Assembly: GCA_015068425.1 (NCBI GenBank)
Contig: SVKK01000013.1
Coordinates: 1 to 54,522 of the forward strand
Direction of reading: 5' to 3'
Length of the DNA: 54,522 bases
From: Oscillospiraceae bacterium
GTDB lineage: Bacteria > Bacillota > Clostridia > Oscillospirales > Oscillospiraceae
Positions 24,766 through 32,592 of the stretch are shown piece after piece. A model generated the notes under the pieces. The model worked only from the letters and a program-made list of their open reading frames with translations, was not told the origin of the DNA and did not search any database. The position numbers and the translations under genes were made by a program. The first letter of the stretch is position 1. Each line of letters opens with the position of its first letter.

Positions 24766-24783
24766 AGTTAGTCGAGGCTAACT
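24766..24783. promoter_or_regulatory. DtxR/IdeR-like iron box upstream of feoA
   Basis: AGTTAGTCGAGGCTAACT resembles the known DtxR-family palindrome (TTAGGTTAGSCTAACCTAA). It covers the expected transcription start, so an iron-loaded repressor would block transcription. A second copy lies before feoB. Confidence 0.65.
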
Positions 24784-24817
24784 GTTTTTTTAGAGCAGAG
24801 AAATCAGGTGAATTTTC

Positions 24818-25030
24818 ATGAACTTACGTGCCGCTCAGGAAGGCAAGGAATATATAATCCAAAGAATTGAAACCGACGACGAAGAGCTGGATGCTTTTCT
24901 TTTCTCTCTCGGTTGTTATAGCGGCGAACCTATAACTGTTGTTGCCCACAAGAAAAGGGGCTGCACCGTTTCCATCAAAGACGCCAGATACAGTATCGAC
25001 ACTCAGCTGGCCGAGGCTATCATCATCTGA
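24818..25030 (+). CDS. feoA: FeoA ferrous iron transport accessory protein
   Basis: 70 residues forming the small SH3-like FeoA fold, with the pattern RIETDDEELDAFLFSLGCYSG then ITVVAHKKRGCTVSIKDARYSIDTQLAEAI. Length is normal. FeoA is a cytosolic helper of the FeoB channel. It is first in the iron unit feoA-feoB-small Cys protein. The ribosome site is poor (GGTGAA about 8 bases upstream), unlike its neighbours. Confidence 0.9.
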   Translation: MNLRAAQEGKEYIIQRIETDDEELDAFLFSLGCYSGEPITVVAHKKRGCTVSIKDARYSIDTQLAEAIII

Positions 25031-25067
25031 TGGCTGAAAAACCGGCTGAGCTTGTTTTTTGACTGTG

Positions 25068-25085
25068 AGTTAGCAGCGGCTAACT
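25068..25085. promoter_or_regulatory. DtxR/IdeR-like iron box upstream of feoB
   Basis: AGTTAGCAGCGGCTAACT has perfect 7-base arms. It lies between a TTGACT and a TAAAAT (20-base spacing, non-ideal), so feoB may have its own iron-controlled promoter. Confidence 0.65.
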
Positions 25086-25141
25086 AAAATTTTAACAAAG
25101 TTAATTAATATTTTATCTTATAAACCGGAGGAATAAACCAT

Positions 25142-27136
25142 ATGAGAATCGCACTTGCCGGCAACCCCAACAGCGGCAAAACCACAATGTATAACGCTCT
25201 CACCGGACGCAACGAAAAGGTTGGCAACTGGGCGGGTGTTACCGTAGAGGCCAAGATGAGTCCCATCAAAAAGAGCTTTTGCCCCGACGGAAGCTCCCCT
25301 GTAGCCGTGGATCTTCCCGGCGCTTACTCCATGTCTCCCTTCACCAGCGAGGAGAGCATCACCCGTGACTTCATAAAAGGCGAATCCCCCGATGCCATTA
25401 TCAATATTGTTGACGGTACCAATCTCAGTCGCAGCCTTTTCTTCACCACTCAGCTTCTGGAGCTGGGCGTTCCCGTGGTTGTTGCCCTGAATAAGAGCGA
25501 TGTGAACGAAGCCAAGAAAACAGAAATTGATGTTGCAGCCCTCTCTGCAAAGCTGGGTTGCCCCGTTGTGGAAACTGTTTCCACCAGCGGCAAGGGTCTC
25601 AAGGAGCTGGTGAATGTCGCTATCTCCCTCATAGGCAAGGAGCAGAAGGCTCCCTTCCTTCAGGGTGATATTGACTTTGAAAATAAGGAAGCCGTTCAGG
25701 AGGCAGACCGCAAGCGCTTTGATTTCGTTAACGGTGTTGTCGCTCAGGTTGAAAAGCGCAAGACCAAGACCAGCGACATCTCTTTCAGCGATAAGCTGGA
25801 CGCTGTACTCACCCATAAGGTGGGCGGCATTGTGATTTTTGCCGCTGTTATGTGGCTGGTGTTCCAGATTTCCCAGGCATGGGTCGGCCCTTGGGTTGCC
25901 GATCTGCTTGTTGGCTGGATAGAGAGCTTTATGGAAATTGCCGCCGGCTGGATGGAGGGCGCAGCTCCCATTCTGCAGGCTCTGGTGGTGGACGGCATTA
26001 TCGGCGGCGTGGGTGCCGTTGTTGGCTTCCTTCCTCTTGTTATGGTTATGTATTTCCTCATTGCCCTTCTGGAGGACTGCGGCTATATGTCCCGAGTCAG
26101 CGTTGTGCTTGACCCCATCTTCAAGAGAGTCGGTCTCAGCGGCAAGAGCGTAATCCCCTTTGTTATCGGCATAGGCTGCGCCATTCCCGGCGTTATGGCC
26201 TCCCGCACCATCCGCAATGAGCGCGAGCGCCGCGCCACAGCTATGCTCACTCCCTTTATGCCCTGCGGCGCAAAAATCCCCGTCATCTCCCTTTTTGCCG
26301 GTGCTTTCTTTGATAACGCCGGCTGGGTAAGCTTCCTTATGTATTTCTGCGGCATCGTCCTCATTTTTGTGGGCGCGCTGCTTATAAACGCCATCACCGG
26401 CAACCGCGCAAAGAAGAGCTATTTCATCATTGAGCTCCCCGAATACAAGGCTCCCTCTCTCAAGCGCGCCTTCCTCTCCATGTGCTCCAGAGGCTGGGCT
26501 TACATAGTCAAGGCCGCCACCATCATTCTTGTCTGCAACACCGTTGTTCAGATTATGCAGAGCTTCGCCTGGAACTTCCAGCTTGCCGAAAGCGCCGATG
26601 CCTCTATTCTGGCATCCATCGCATCTCCCTTCGCCTGGCTTCTTGTTCCCGTTGTGGGCGTGCTTAGCTGGCAGATGGCGGCAGCTGCCATCACCGGCTT
26701 CATAGCCAAGGAAAATGTTGTGGGAACTCTGGCTGTCTGCTTCGTTGGACTTGAAAATCTCATCAATGTGGATGAGCTTGAGATGATAGAGGGCGCAGGC
26801 GCTGAGGTGGCCGGCGTTATCGCCATCACCAAGGCAGCCGCTTTGGCATATCTTATGTTCAACCTCTATACTCCCCCCTGCTTCGCCGCAATCGGCGCAA
26901 TGAATTCCGAGATGAAGAGCGCCAAGTGGCTTTGGGGCGGCGTAGGTCTCCAGCTGGGTACCGGCTTCACCGTGGGCTTCCTTGTGTATCAGCTGGGCAG
27001 CCTCTTCACCACCGGCAGCCTGGGCAACGGCTTCATCGGCGGTCTCATCGCGGTTATCGTCTTTGTCATGATTTTGGCTCTTCTGGTGCGCCGCACCAAC
27101 AAGCAGCTCAAGAGTGAGAAAACCGTGAAAGCATAA
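25142..27136 (+). CDS. feoB: FeoB ferrous iron transporter
   Basis: 664 residues. The G-protein domain has GNPNSGKT (G1), DLPG (G3) and NKSD (G4). The membrane part follows with both Gate motifs, including GIGCAIPGVMASRTI, and the second SxSCG-like region around ITGFIAKENVVGT. It imports Fe2+ using GTP. GGAGG lies 9 bases before the ATG. Codon use is heavily biased to a few codons, suggesting high expression. The small Cys-rich gene follows 24 bases later. Confidence 0.97.
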   Translation: MRIALAGNPNSGKTTMYNALTGRNEKVGNWAGVTVEAKMSPIKKSFCPDGSSPVAVDLPGAYSMSPFTSEESITRDFIKGESPDAIINIVDGTNLSRSLFFTTQLLELGVPVVVALNKSDVNEAKKTEIDVAALSAKLGCPVVETVSTSGKGLKELVNVAISLIGKEQKAPFLQGDIDFENKEAVQEADRKRFDFVNGVVAQVEKRKTKTSDISFSDKLDAVLTHKVGGIVIFAAVMWLVFQISQAWVGPWVADLLVGWIESFMEIAAGWMEGAAPILQALVVDGIIGGVGAVVGFLPLVMVMYFLIALLEDCGYMSRVSVVLDPIFKRVGLSGKSVIPFVIGIGCAIPGVMASRTIRNERERRATAMLTPFMPCGAKIPVISLFAGAFFDNAGWVSFLMYFCGIVLIFVGALLINAITGNRAKKSYFIIELPEYKAPSLKRAFLSMCSRGWAYIVKAATIILVCNTVVQIMQSFAWNFQLAESADASILASIASPFAWLLVPVVGVLSWQMAAAAITGFIAKENVVGTLAVCFVGLENLINVDELEMIEGAGAEVAGVIAITKAAALAYLMFNLYTPPCFAAIGAMNSEMKSAKWLWGGVGLQLGTGFTVGFLVYQLGSLFTTGSLGNGFIGGLIAVIVFVMILALLVRRTNKQLKSEKTVKA

Positions 27137-27160
27137 TCGGTAAAAAGGAGGTCTCACGAA

Positions 27161-27310
27161 ATGACCAATTTCATTATCATCGCTGTTGTTGTGCTTATAG
27201 TGGGCCTCGCCCTGGGATATATTATCCGCCAGAAAAAGCAGGGCGCGAAGTGTATAGGCTGCCCCCACAGCAAAAGCTGCGGCAGCAAAAACTGCTCCTG
27301 CGGACATTGA
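27161..27310 (+). CDS. FeoB-associated Cys-rich membrane protein
   Basis: 49 residues, missed by length cut-offs. AAGGAGG lies 9 bases before the ATG. One N-terminal membrane helix (IIIAVVVLIVGLALGYII) is followed by a basic stretch and the cysteine cluster CIGCPHSKSCGSKNCSCGH. This is the known architecture of the FeoB-associated Cys-rich family found after feoB in Firmicutes; it may bind iron at the cytosolic side. Confidence 0.9.
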   Translation: MTNFIIIAVVVLIVGLALGYIIRQKKQGAKCIGCPHSKSCGSKNCSCGH

Positions 27311-27328
27311 AGAGATTAATAAAAACGA

Positions 27329-27360
27329 AAAAAGCCGTGAGCCTTTTTGCTCACGGCTTT
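27329..27360. terminator. bidirectional terminator after the feo unit
   Basis: AAAGCCGTGAGC / GCTCACGGCTTT with loop CTTTTT, preceded by A-rich sequence. The convergent moeA-fusion gene ends 15 bases away. Confidence 0.9.
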
Positions 27361-27374
27361 AAATATTTATATTG

Positions 27375-29285
27375 TCAAAATCTTTCTCTAACTTTTCCGG
27401 GATTGGAAATTTCGTAGCCGCCCAGAGCGCCTATGCGTTTTTTGAAATCCTCGCTCTGGAGGGTATCCATAAGGCGGCGGACTATGGGGCTGTCCCAGGC
27501 ATAGTCGGGGATGAGTAAATCATACTGCTCTATGCAGACAGGGAGGAAATCCAAATCATAGAGCTTGGCTGCGGAATAGATACCCATGCCCGCGTCGGCA
27601 GTGCCGGAGGCTATCTGAGCTGCCACGGAGGTATGGGTGAATTCCTCTCTCTCGTAGCCATAGATTTTGGCGCTGTCGATGCCCTGCGTTTTGCAGAGAT
27701 AGTCTATGAGAATTCTTGTGCCTGAGCCCTTCTGGCGGTTGACGTAGCGCAGGCCTTCCTTTGTAAGGTCGGAAACGGAGCTTATGCCCAGAGGGTTACC
27801 CTTTTGGAGCATAAGGCCCTGAGTGCGTCCAACGCACTCAACAAGGCGAACGCCGCCTTTGGGGAAATAGCGCTTGATAAAGGCTGTGTTATAGCTGCCG
27901 TCGGCCTCGTCCAGAAGATGCACGCCGGCGATGTGGGTTTCGCCTCTGCGCACTGCCATAATGCCGCCCATACTGCCAACGTGGCTGGAGCTCATGAAAC
28001 TATCGGGGTAAGAGAGATGGAGCATATCGTTCAGCTCGTCAAGAAGGGGATCGTGGCTGCCGATTGCCACAAGGGTGTTATCCAGCTCCTGTCTGGGGCG
28101 AAGAAGCTTCACGTTGACCTTGCTGCCCGCCTCGTAGCCTTCCAGACCCTGAGGAATTTCTATAATGCCGTCAGCCTTCATAAAGGAGCTGACAACGCCG
28201 CTGCCCCGGTTAAGGGGAGTTGCCATAAGCTTGCCGCCAACGCTGCCCATTCTCACCCGGACGAACTCCCGGTATTTAAGGCCGGAAACAACACTTCTGG
28301 AGAGGGTGGCCTCGGCATATTCTGCCGCGGCGCCGCAGCGGCAGTACCAACGGTCTATGAGGGGCTTCATAAACTCCTCCATAACAATGATGCCGGAGAC
28401 GGGGTAACCGGGCACGCCCAGTATGGGTTTGTGTCCGCAGTAGCCTAAAATGGCGGGCTTGCCGGGGCGGATGGCAATGCCGTGGTAGAGCACGCCGCCC
28501 TGCTCGGCGATGACGGAGGCGGAAAAGTCCTCGCGGCCTGCGGAAGAGCCTGCATTGAGAACAACAGCGTCGCATTTTTCCACAGCTTCTTTCACCGCGG
28601 CTGCAAGAAGCTCTTTTTTATCGGGAACAATGGGAAAACATATGCTTTCCGCGCCCCATTCCTTCAGCATGGATGAGAAAATGGAGGAGTTGAACTCGAT
28701 AATGTCTCCCGCTTTGGGATTGTCGGTGGGAGGAACTATCTCGTCGCCGGTGGGAATAAGACCCACCACTATGGGGCGAATAACCTCTACTTCCAGAACG
28801 CCGCCTGCCAGCATAGAGCCAATAGCCGCGGGACTGATGCGGCTGTGGGAAGGCAGTATCATCTCGCCCGCGCATATATCCTCGCCGATCTGGCGAATGT
28901 GCTGCCAGGGGGCGGCAGGGGCGAAAAGCTTCACCTTTCCGTCGCTTTGGCGGACAACATCTTCTATCATGATAACAGCGTCGCAGCCATCCGGAATGGG
29001 GTCGCCGGTGTCCACAACGGTGAACTGCCCCTCTTCCAGTGTAACCGGGCTTGTCTCGCCTGCGCCAAAGGTGGCGGCTGCGGAAAGGGCAATTCCGTCC
29101 ATGGCGCTGGCAGGATAATGGGGGGCGCAGATGGCGGCATAAACCGCCTTTGCGCTTACCCGGCCGCAGGAGCGCTCAACGGGAATGATTTCCGTTTTTG
29201 CTGAAAAACCGGAATCAAGCAAAAGCTGAATATATTCATCTCTGGCTTTTTCCAGAGGAACGTTGGTTAGATACTGAAAAGCCAT
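27375..29285 (-). CDS. MoeA-type molybdopterin molybdenumtransferase fused to a PBP-like domain
   Basis: 636 residues. Residues 1-~400 are MoeA: the start QYLTNVPLEKARDEY, the substrate region YPASAMDGIAL, and the MoCF domain with NAGSSAGREDFS and GVPGYP. Residues ~410-636 are a type II periplasmic-binding-like domain without signal peptide (VGSMGGIMAVRRGETHIAGVHLL ... GLRYVNRQKGSGTR). This fusion is a known family; the extra domain may sense an oxyanion or cofactor. Start chosen at the ATG with AGGAGG 8 bases upstream, 4 bases after the first moeA, so the two are translationally close. Confidence 0.92.
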   Translation of the reverse strand: MAFQYLTNVPLEKARDEYIQLLLDSGFSAKTEIIPVERSCGRVSAKAVYAAICAPHYPASAMDGIALSAAATFGAGETSPVTLEEGQFTVVDTGDPIPDGCDAVIMIEDVVRQSDGKVKLFAPAAPWQHIRQIGEDICAGEMILPSHSRISPAAIGSMLAGGVLEVEVIRPIVVGLIPTGDEIVPPTDNPKAGDIIEFNSSIFSSMLKEWGAESICFPIVPDKKELLAAAVKEAVEKCDAVVLNAGSSAGREDFSASVIAEQGGVLYHGIAIRPGKPAILGYCGHKPILGVPGYPVSGIIVMEEFMKPLIDRWYCRCGAAAEYAEATLSRSVVSGLKYREFVRVRMGSVGGKLMATPLNRGSGVVSSFMKADGIIEIPQGLEGYEAGSKVNVKLLRPRQELDNTLVAIGSHDPLLDELNDMLHLSYPDSFMSSSHVGSMGGIMAVRRGETHIAGVHLLDEADGSYNTAFIKRYFPKGGVRLVECVGRTQGLMLQKGNPLGISSVSDLTKEGLRYVNRQKGSGTRILIDYLCKTQGIDSAKIYGYEREEFTHTSVAAQIASGTADAGMGIYSAAKLYDLDFLPVCIEQYDLLIPDYAWDSPIVRRLMDTLQSEDFKKRIGALGGYEISNPGKVRERF

Positions 29286-29289
29286 TGCT

Positions 29290-30519
29290 TCAAACCTCCT
29301 GATAGGTGTTATAGAGGATAAGCTCGATTTCATCTCCTGCGGCGCAGCCTTCGCTGTCTCTGGGGATGCAGAAAAATCCATCGGCGGAACAAAGGGAGCT
29401 AATAAGTCCGCTTTTGCTGCGGATAGGGGTGGCGTACCATATGCCATCCCGGAGAGCAAGGCTGGCTCCGCCGTACTGAGCGCGTCCGTGGTTCGCGCTT
29501 ACGGATTCGGTGAGAATGGCCCGAAGGGTGAGGGGGCGGCTTTCTCTTCCGAAAAGGGCGTCCATTGCTGCGCGGACAAAAATCTGGCTTACAAACCAAG
29601 CGGCGCCGGGATGACCGGGGAGACCGAATATGGGTTTGCCGCCGCTGACGCCCAGTATGGTGGGTTTGCCCGGCTTCATTGCAATGCCGTGGAACAAAAG
29701 CTCGCCCCGGCGCTCAATAATCCGTCCCGTGGCGTCCTTTGTGCCAACGGAGCTGCCTCCGGAAATGAGCGCGCAGTCGCACTCCCCGAGAGCCTTCTCC
29801 AAAACTTCCTCCAGAATCGCTTCCTCGTCCCGGACTATGCCGTAAAGCTTTGCCTTTCCGCCAAACTGCTCAATAAGGGCGGCAAGCATGAGAGAATTAA
29901 TATCCCTCACCTGACCCTCAGAGGGGGTCTCATCAGCCGGAACAAGCTCATCTCCCGTGGAGATTATGCCTACAAGGGGTTTGGTAATTACACTCACATT
30001 TGTTTTTCCCATGGCTGCAAGAGAGCCTATATCTTTGGCGCTGAGCATTCTGCCCGCGGGAAGCACCACCTTGCCGGGATAAACATCGTCACCTTTGAAG
30101 ATAAGATTTTCGCCGGGGGCAACGCTTTTTGTTATACCTATGGTATTGTCGCCGAAATCCTCGCAGTATTCTACCATGGCAACGGCGTTTGCGCCGGAAG
30201 GCAGCGCGGCTCCGGTGGGTACATAGACGCAGCAGTCTGTTTCAAGAGGGGCGCCCGCATCCTCGCCCATAGCTACGCTGCGGGAGAGGCTGAGAAGGGC
30301 GGGAATGGATTCGCTGCAGCCGAAACAGTCCTCCGCCCGAAGGGCGTAGCCGTCCACTGTGGAGCGGTCAAAACCGGGGACATACTCCGAGGCGGTGATG
30401 TCTTCTGCCAGCACTCTTCCAACGGCATGAGCCAGGCTGACCTGTTCCCTTCGCTTCAAGGGGTGAAATTTTTCTTTTATAAGTCCGAGGGCTTCCCCGG
30501 GAGTAAGCACCAAAAGCAT
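29290..30519 (-). CDS. moeA: MoeA molybdopterin molybdenumtransferase
   Basis: 409 residues of standard MoeA: VPGFDRSTVDGYAL near the start, PSGANAVAMVE, the MoCF domain with SGGSSVGTKDATG and GLPGHPGAAW, and the C-terminal barrel. It inserts molybdate (or tungstate) into molybdopterin-adenylate. Two moeA-type genes in a row are seen in organisms making both Mo and W enzymes, as a possible division of labour; here that is inference. GAGG 6 bases before the chosen ATG; an upstream in-frame start has no site. Confidence 0.93.
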   Translation of the reverse strand: MLLVLTPGEALGLIKEKFHPLKRREQVSLAHAVGRVLAEDITASEYVPGFDRSTVDGYALRAEDCFGCSESIPALLSLSRSVAMGEDAGAPLETDCCVYVPTGAALPSGANAVAMVEYCEDFGDNTIGITKSVAPGENLIFKGDDVYPGKVVLPAGRMLSAKDIGSLAAMGKTNVSVITKPLVGIISTGDELVPADETPSEGQVRDINSLMLAALIEQFGGKAKLYGIVRDEEAILEEVLEKALGECDCALISGGSSVGTKDATGRIIERRGELLFHGIAMKPGKPTILGVSGGKPIFGLPGHPGAAWFVSQIFVRAAMDALFGRESRPLTLRAILTESVSANHGRAQYGGASLALRDGIWYATPIRSKSGLISSLCSADGFFCIPRDSEGCAAGDEIELILYNTYQEV

Positions 30520-30557
30520 ATATAACCTCGTCCACATTTATTCTTATTAATATATTT

Positions 30558-30586
30558 ATTATAGTTTTTCCACCGGGAAATTACAA
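30558..30586 (-). promoter_or_regulatory. promoter of the two moeA genes
   Basis: On the minus strand TTGTAA, 17 bases, perfect TATAAT, 39 bases before the start codon. It is back to back with the tup promoter. Confidence 0.75.
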
Positions 30587-30659
30587 GGGTGTAGGCTGCC
30601 GCCTATATGAATATTTGGCATATCCTAAATGAAAGTTGGTTATATATAAGACTATTTTC

Positions 30660-30688
30660 TTGCACTATTATTAACTATGAGGTATAAT
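30660..30688 (+). promoter_or_regulatory. tupABC promoter
   Basis: TTGCAC, 17 bases, perfect TATAAT. Transcription should start near 30695, giving a leader of about 147 bases before tupA. Confidence 0.78.
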
Positions 30689-30694
30689 GTGTCG

Positions 30695-30841
30695 GTAAAT
30701 AAGTGTGTTTGCCCCTCAGGCAAAGACGGTTGACGAGCCCCTTTCCCTTGAGGCATATGGGATAATTATACCCATTTGCCGAATTCGGGAGAGGGAATTT
30801 TTTGTTTTCCCGCGCACACAAAAATATCAGGAGGAAAAATA
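30695..30841 (+). promoter_or_regulatory. structured tup leader, candidate attenuator/riboswitch
   Basis: A small hairpin TTGCC/GGCAA (30709-30723) is followed by a long stem: CCCTTTCCC (30740-30748) with GGGAGAGGG (30787-30795), and inside it GGCA.ATGGG / CCCAT.TGCC. AATTTTTTGTTTT comes right after, making an intrinsic terminator in front of tupA. The upstream TGCCCCTCA can pair with TTGAGGCA inside the terminator, so a switch between two folds is possible. Mo- and W-cofactor riboswitches precede such genes in other bacteria, but I could not match that consensus. Confidence 0.55.
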
Positions 30842-31834
30842 ATGAAAAAAGCACTGTCTCTTATTCTTGCAATCGCTATGGTAATGGCGCTTCTGGTTGG
30901 CTGCGGCAGCACCCCCGCTGCTCCTGCAGCTCCCGCCGAGCCCGCCGCCCCCGCAGTTGACCTTGCCATCCTCTATGAGCAGGATAACAGCATGATCAAC
31001 ACCTATTCTCTGCTGGCTGTTAACCCCGAAGCTCCCTTCGTGGATGCTGACAACAAGAGCGTTGAAGGCGTTGCCATCAACACTGTCGGCGCTGCCGCTC
31101 TCATCAACTGGCTCCTTTCCGAGGAGACCAAGGCTCTTGCCGGAAACTTCGGTTTTGAAGATTACGGCGAGTATCTCTTCTATGTTCTCGAAGATGGCGC
31201 TTCTTCTGTTGCCGAGATTCCTGCAGCAACCGAGGAGACCAAGCTCATCCGCCTTTCCACCACCACCTCCGTCAATGACTCCGGCCTTCTTGGCTACCTT
31301 CTCCCCATCTTTGAGGATACCTATGGCTATGAGGTTGACGTTTATTCCGCCGGTACCGGCAAAAGCATTGCCAATGCCAAGATGGGTAACGCAGACCTGA
31401 TCTTCGTTCACTCCAAGAGCCAGGAAACCGACTTCATCGATGCCGGCTTCGCAGCCCTTCTGGATGGTCAGGAGAGCGAGCGCATGAGCTTCCTCTATAA
31501 CTTCTATGTTCTCTGCGGACCTTCCGCTGACCCCGCCAATGTTGCTGAGTGCGCCAGCGTTAAGGATGCTTTTGCTGCAATCGCAGAAGGCGAATTCACC
31601 TTCGTTTCCCGCGGCGATGCTTCCGGCACCCACACCAAGGAAATCAGCCTCTGGCCCGAGAATCTGGGCATCACCACCGAGAGCGATTCTGTTGCCAACT
31701 ACACCAAATGGTATAACTATTCCAACGCAGGTATGGGCATTTGCCTGACCATGGCCGAAGAGCTTGGCGGCTACATCCTCTCCGATAAGGCTACCTACTT
31801 GACCTTCCGCGCAAACGGCGGTATTATGGGTTGA
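30842..31834 (+). CDS. tupA: TupA-like tungstate/molybdate-binding lipoprotein, apparently circularly permuted
   Basis: 330 residues with a signal peptide and lipobox LLVGC (Cys21), then an Ala/Pro linker. Residues 134-330 are the body of TupA: the oxyanion motif LSTTTSVNDSGLL, then VYSAGTGKSIANAKMGNADL, SRGDASGTHTKE and NAGMGICLTMAEE, ending at SDKATYLTF. Known TupA proteins continue past this point with a final ~75-residue module. Here that module (VDLAILYEQDNSMINTYSL ... INWLLSEETKALAGNFGFEDYGEYLF) is found at residues 39-117, before the body. So the order of segments is swapped. It binds WO4 or MoO4 outside the cell and feeds TupBC. AGGAGG 7 bases before the ATG. Confidence 0.85.
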   Translation: MKKALSLILAIAMVMALLVGCGSTPAAPAAPAEPAAPAVDLAILYEQDNSMINTYSLLAVNPEAPFVDADNKSVEGVAINTVGAAALINWLLSEETKALAGNFGFEDYGEYLFYVLEDGASSVAEIPAATEETKLIRLSTTTSVNDSGLLGYLLPIFEDTYGYEVDVYSAGTGKSIANAKMGNADLIFVHSKSQETDFIDAGFAALLDGQESERMSFLYNFYVLCGPSADPANVAECASVKDAFAAIAEGEFTFVSRGDASGTHTKEISLWPENLGITTESDSVANYTKWYNYSNAGMGICLTMAEELGGYILSDKATYLTFRANGGIMG

Positions 31835-31854
31835 GCCACAAAAACATAAGCGAT

Positions 31855-31881
31855 AAAGGCGGCGGGCTTCTCGCCGCCTTT
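31855..31881 (+). other. intercistronic hairpin between tupA and tupB
   Basis: AAAGGCGGCG / CGCCGCCTTT, 10 perfect pairs with a 7-base loop and no T-run. It may protect the tupA message from 3' decay so that the binding protein outnumbers the permease, a common arrangement. Confidence 0.6.
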
Positions 31882-31905
31882 AACTTAAAGGAAGGAGGGG
31901 CGCGG

Positions 31906-32592
31906 ATGTCGTCGGCAATAGGAAAAGCAATAGACATGATACTTGGCTTAGACCCGGAGCTTATGAATATTCTGGGCACAACGGCGAAGCTTTGCCTTAC
32001 AAGCTCCGTCATCGCCCTTCTTATCGGCGTTCCTCTGGGAGTCTGGCTGGGCTCTGCCCGCTTCAAGGGCAGAGGAGCCCTTGTGGTAATTAACCGCACC
32101 TTGATGGGCATGCCCCCCGTTGTATGCGGCCTGCTTTTTTACATACTTTTTTCCGGTGTGGGTCCTTTCGGGAAGCTGAAGCTTCTTTTCACCGTAACGC
32201 TGATGATTGCTGCGCAGGTGGTGCTCATAACCCCCATCGTCATCGGCAATATGGAAAGCTTCGTATCCGGCATTTCCGAGGATCTGCGTGAAAGCGCGAG
32301 GGGCATCGGAATTGGCGGCATGAAAAGATACCTCCTTTTGATGAATGAGAGCCTTTACCATATTTTCTCCACTTATCTTCTGGCCTTCGCCCGCGCGATA
32401 GCCGAGGTGGGCGCTGTGAGCATGGTTGGCGGCGCCATTGCGTGGAAGACCAATGTTATGACCACGGCCATAATGCAGTATACCAACAGAGGTAATTTCT
32501 CTCTCGGCATAGCCCTCGGCATAATCCTTATGACGATTTCTCTTGTCGTGAATATTGTCATATCCCTTGCCCAAAGGAGGCTCAGCCGATGA
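31906..32592 (+). CDS. tupB: TupB-like tungstate/molybdate ABC permease
   Basis: 228 residues with about five to six membrane helices and the permease EAA-type loop (DLRESARGIGIGGMKRYLLL). The beginning (DPELMNILGTTAKLCLTSSVIALLIGVPLG) and end match the TupB/WtpB type. It forms the membrane channel with TupC. GGAGG lies 6 bases before this ATG. It overlaps tupC as ATGA. Confidence 0.92.
   Translation: MSSAIGKAIDMILGLDPELMNILGTTAKLCLTSSVIALLIGVPLGVWLGSARFKGRGALVVINRTLMGMPPVVCGLLFYILFSGVGPFGKLKLLFTVTLMIAAQVVLITPIVIGNMESFVSGISEDLRESARGIGIGGMKRYLLLMNESLYHIFSTYLLAFARAIAEVGAVSMVGGAIAWKTNVMTTAIMQYTNRGNFSLGIALGIILMTISLVVNIVISLAQRRLSR

Noticed and set aside
25118-27307. Long open frame on the minus strand opposite feoB (729 codons)
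   Set aside because: It is antisense to an unmistakable FeoB, is His/Asn/Gly-rich in a way typical of shadow frames, and has no ribosome site. Codon bias of feoB explains its openness.
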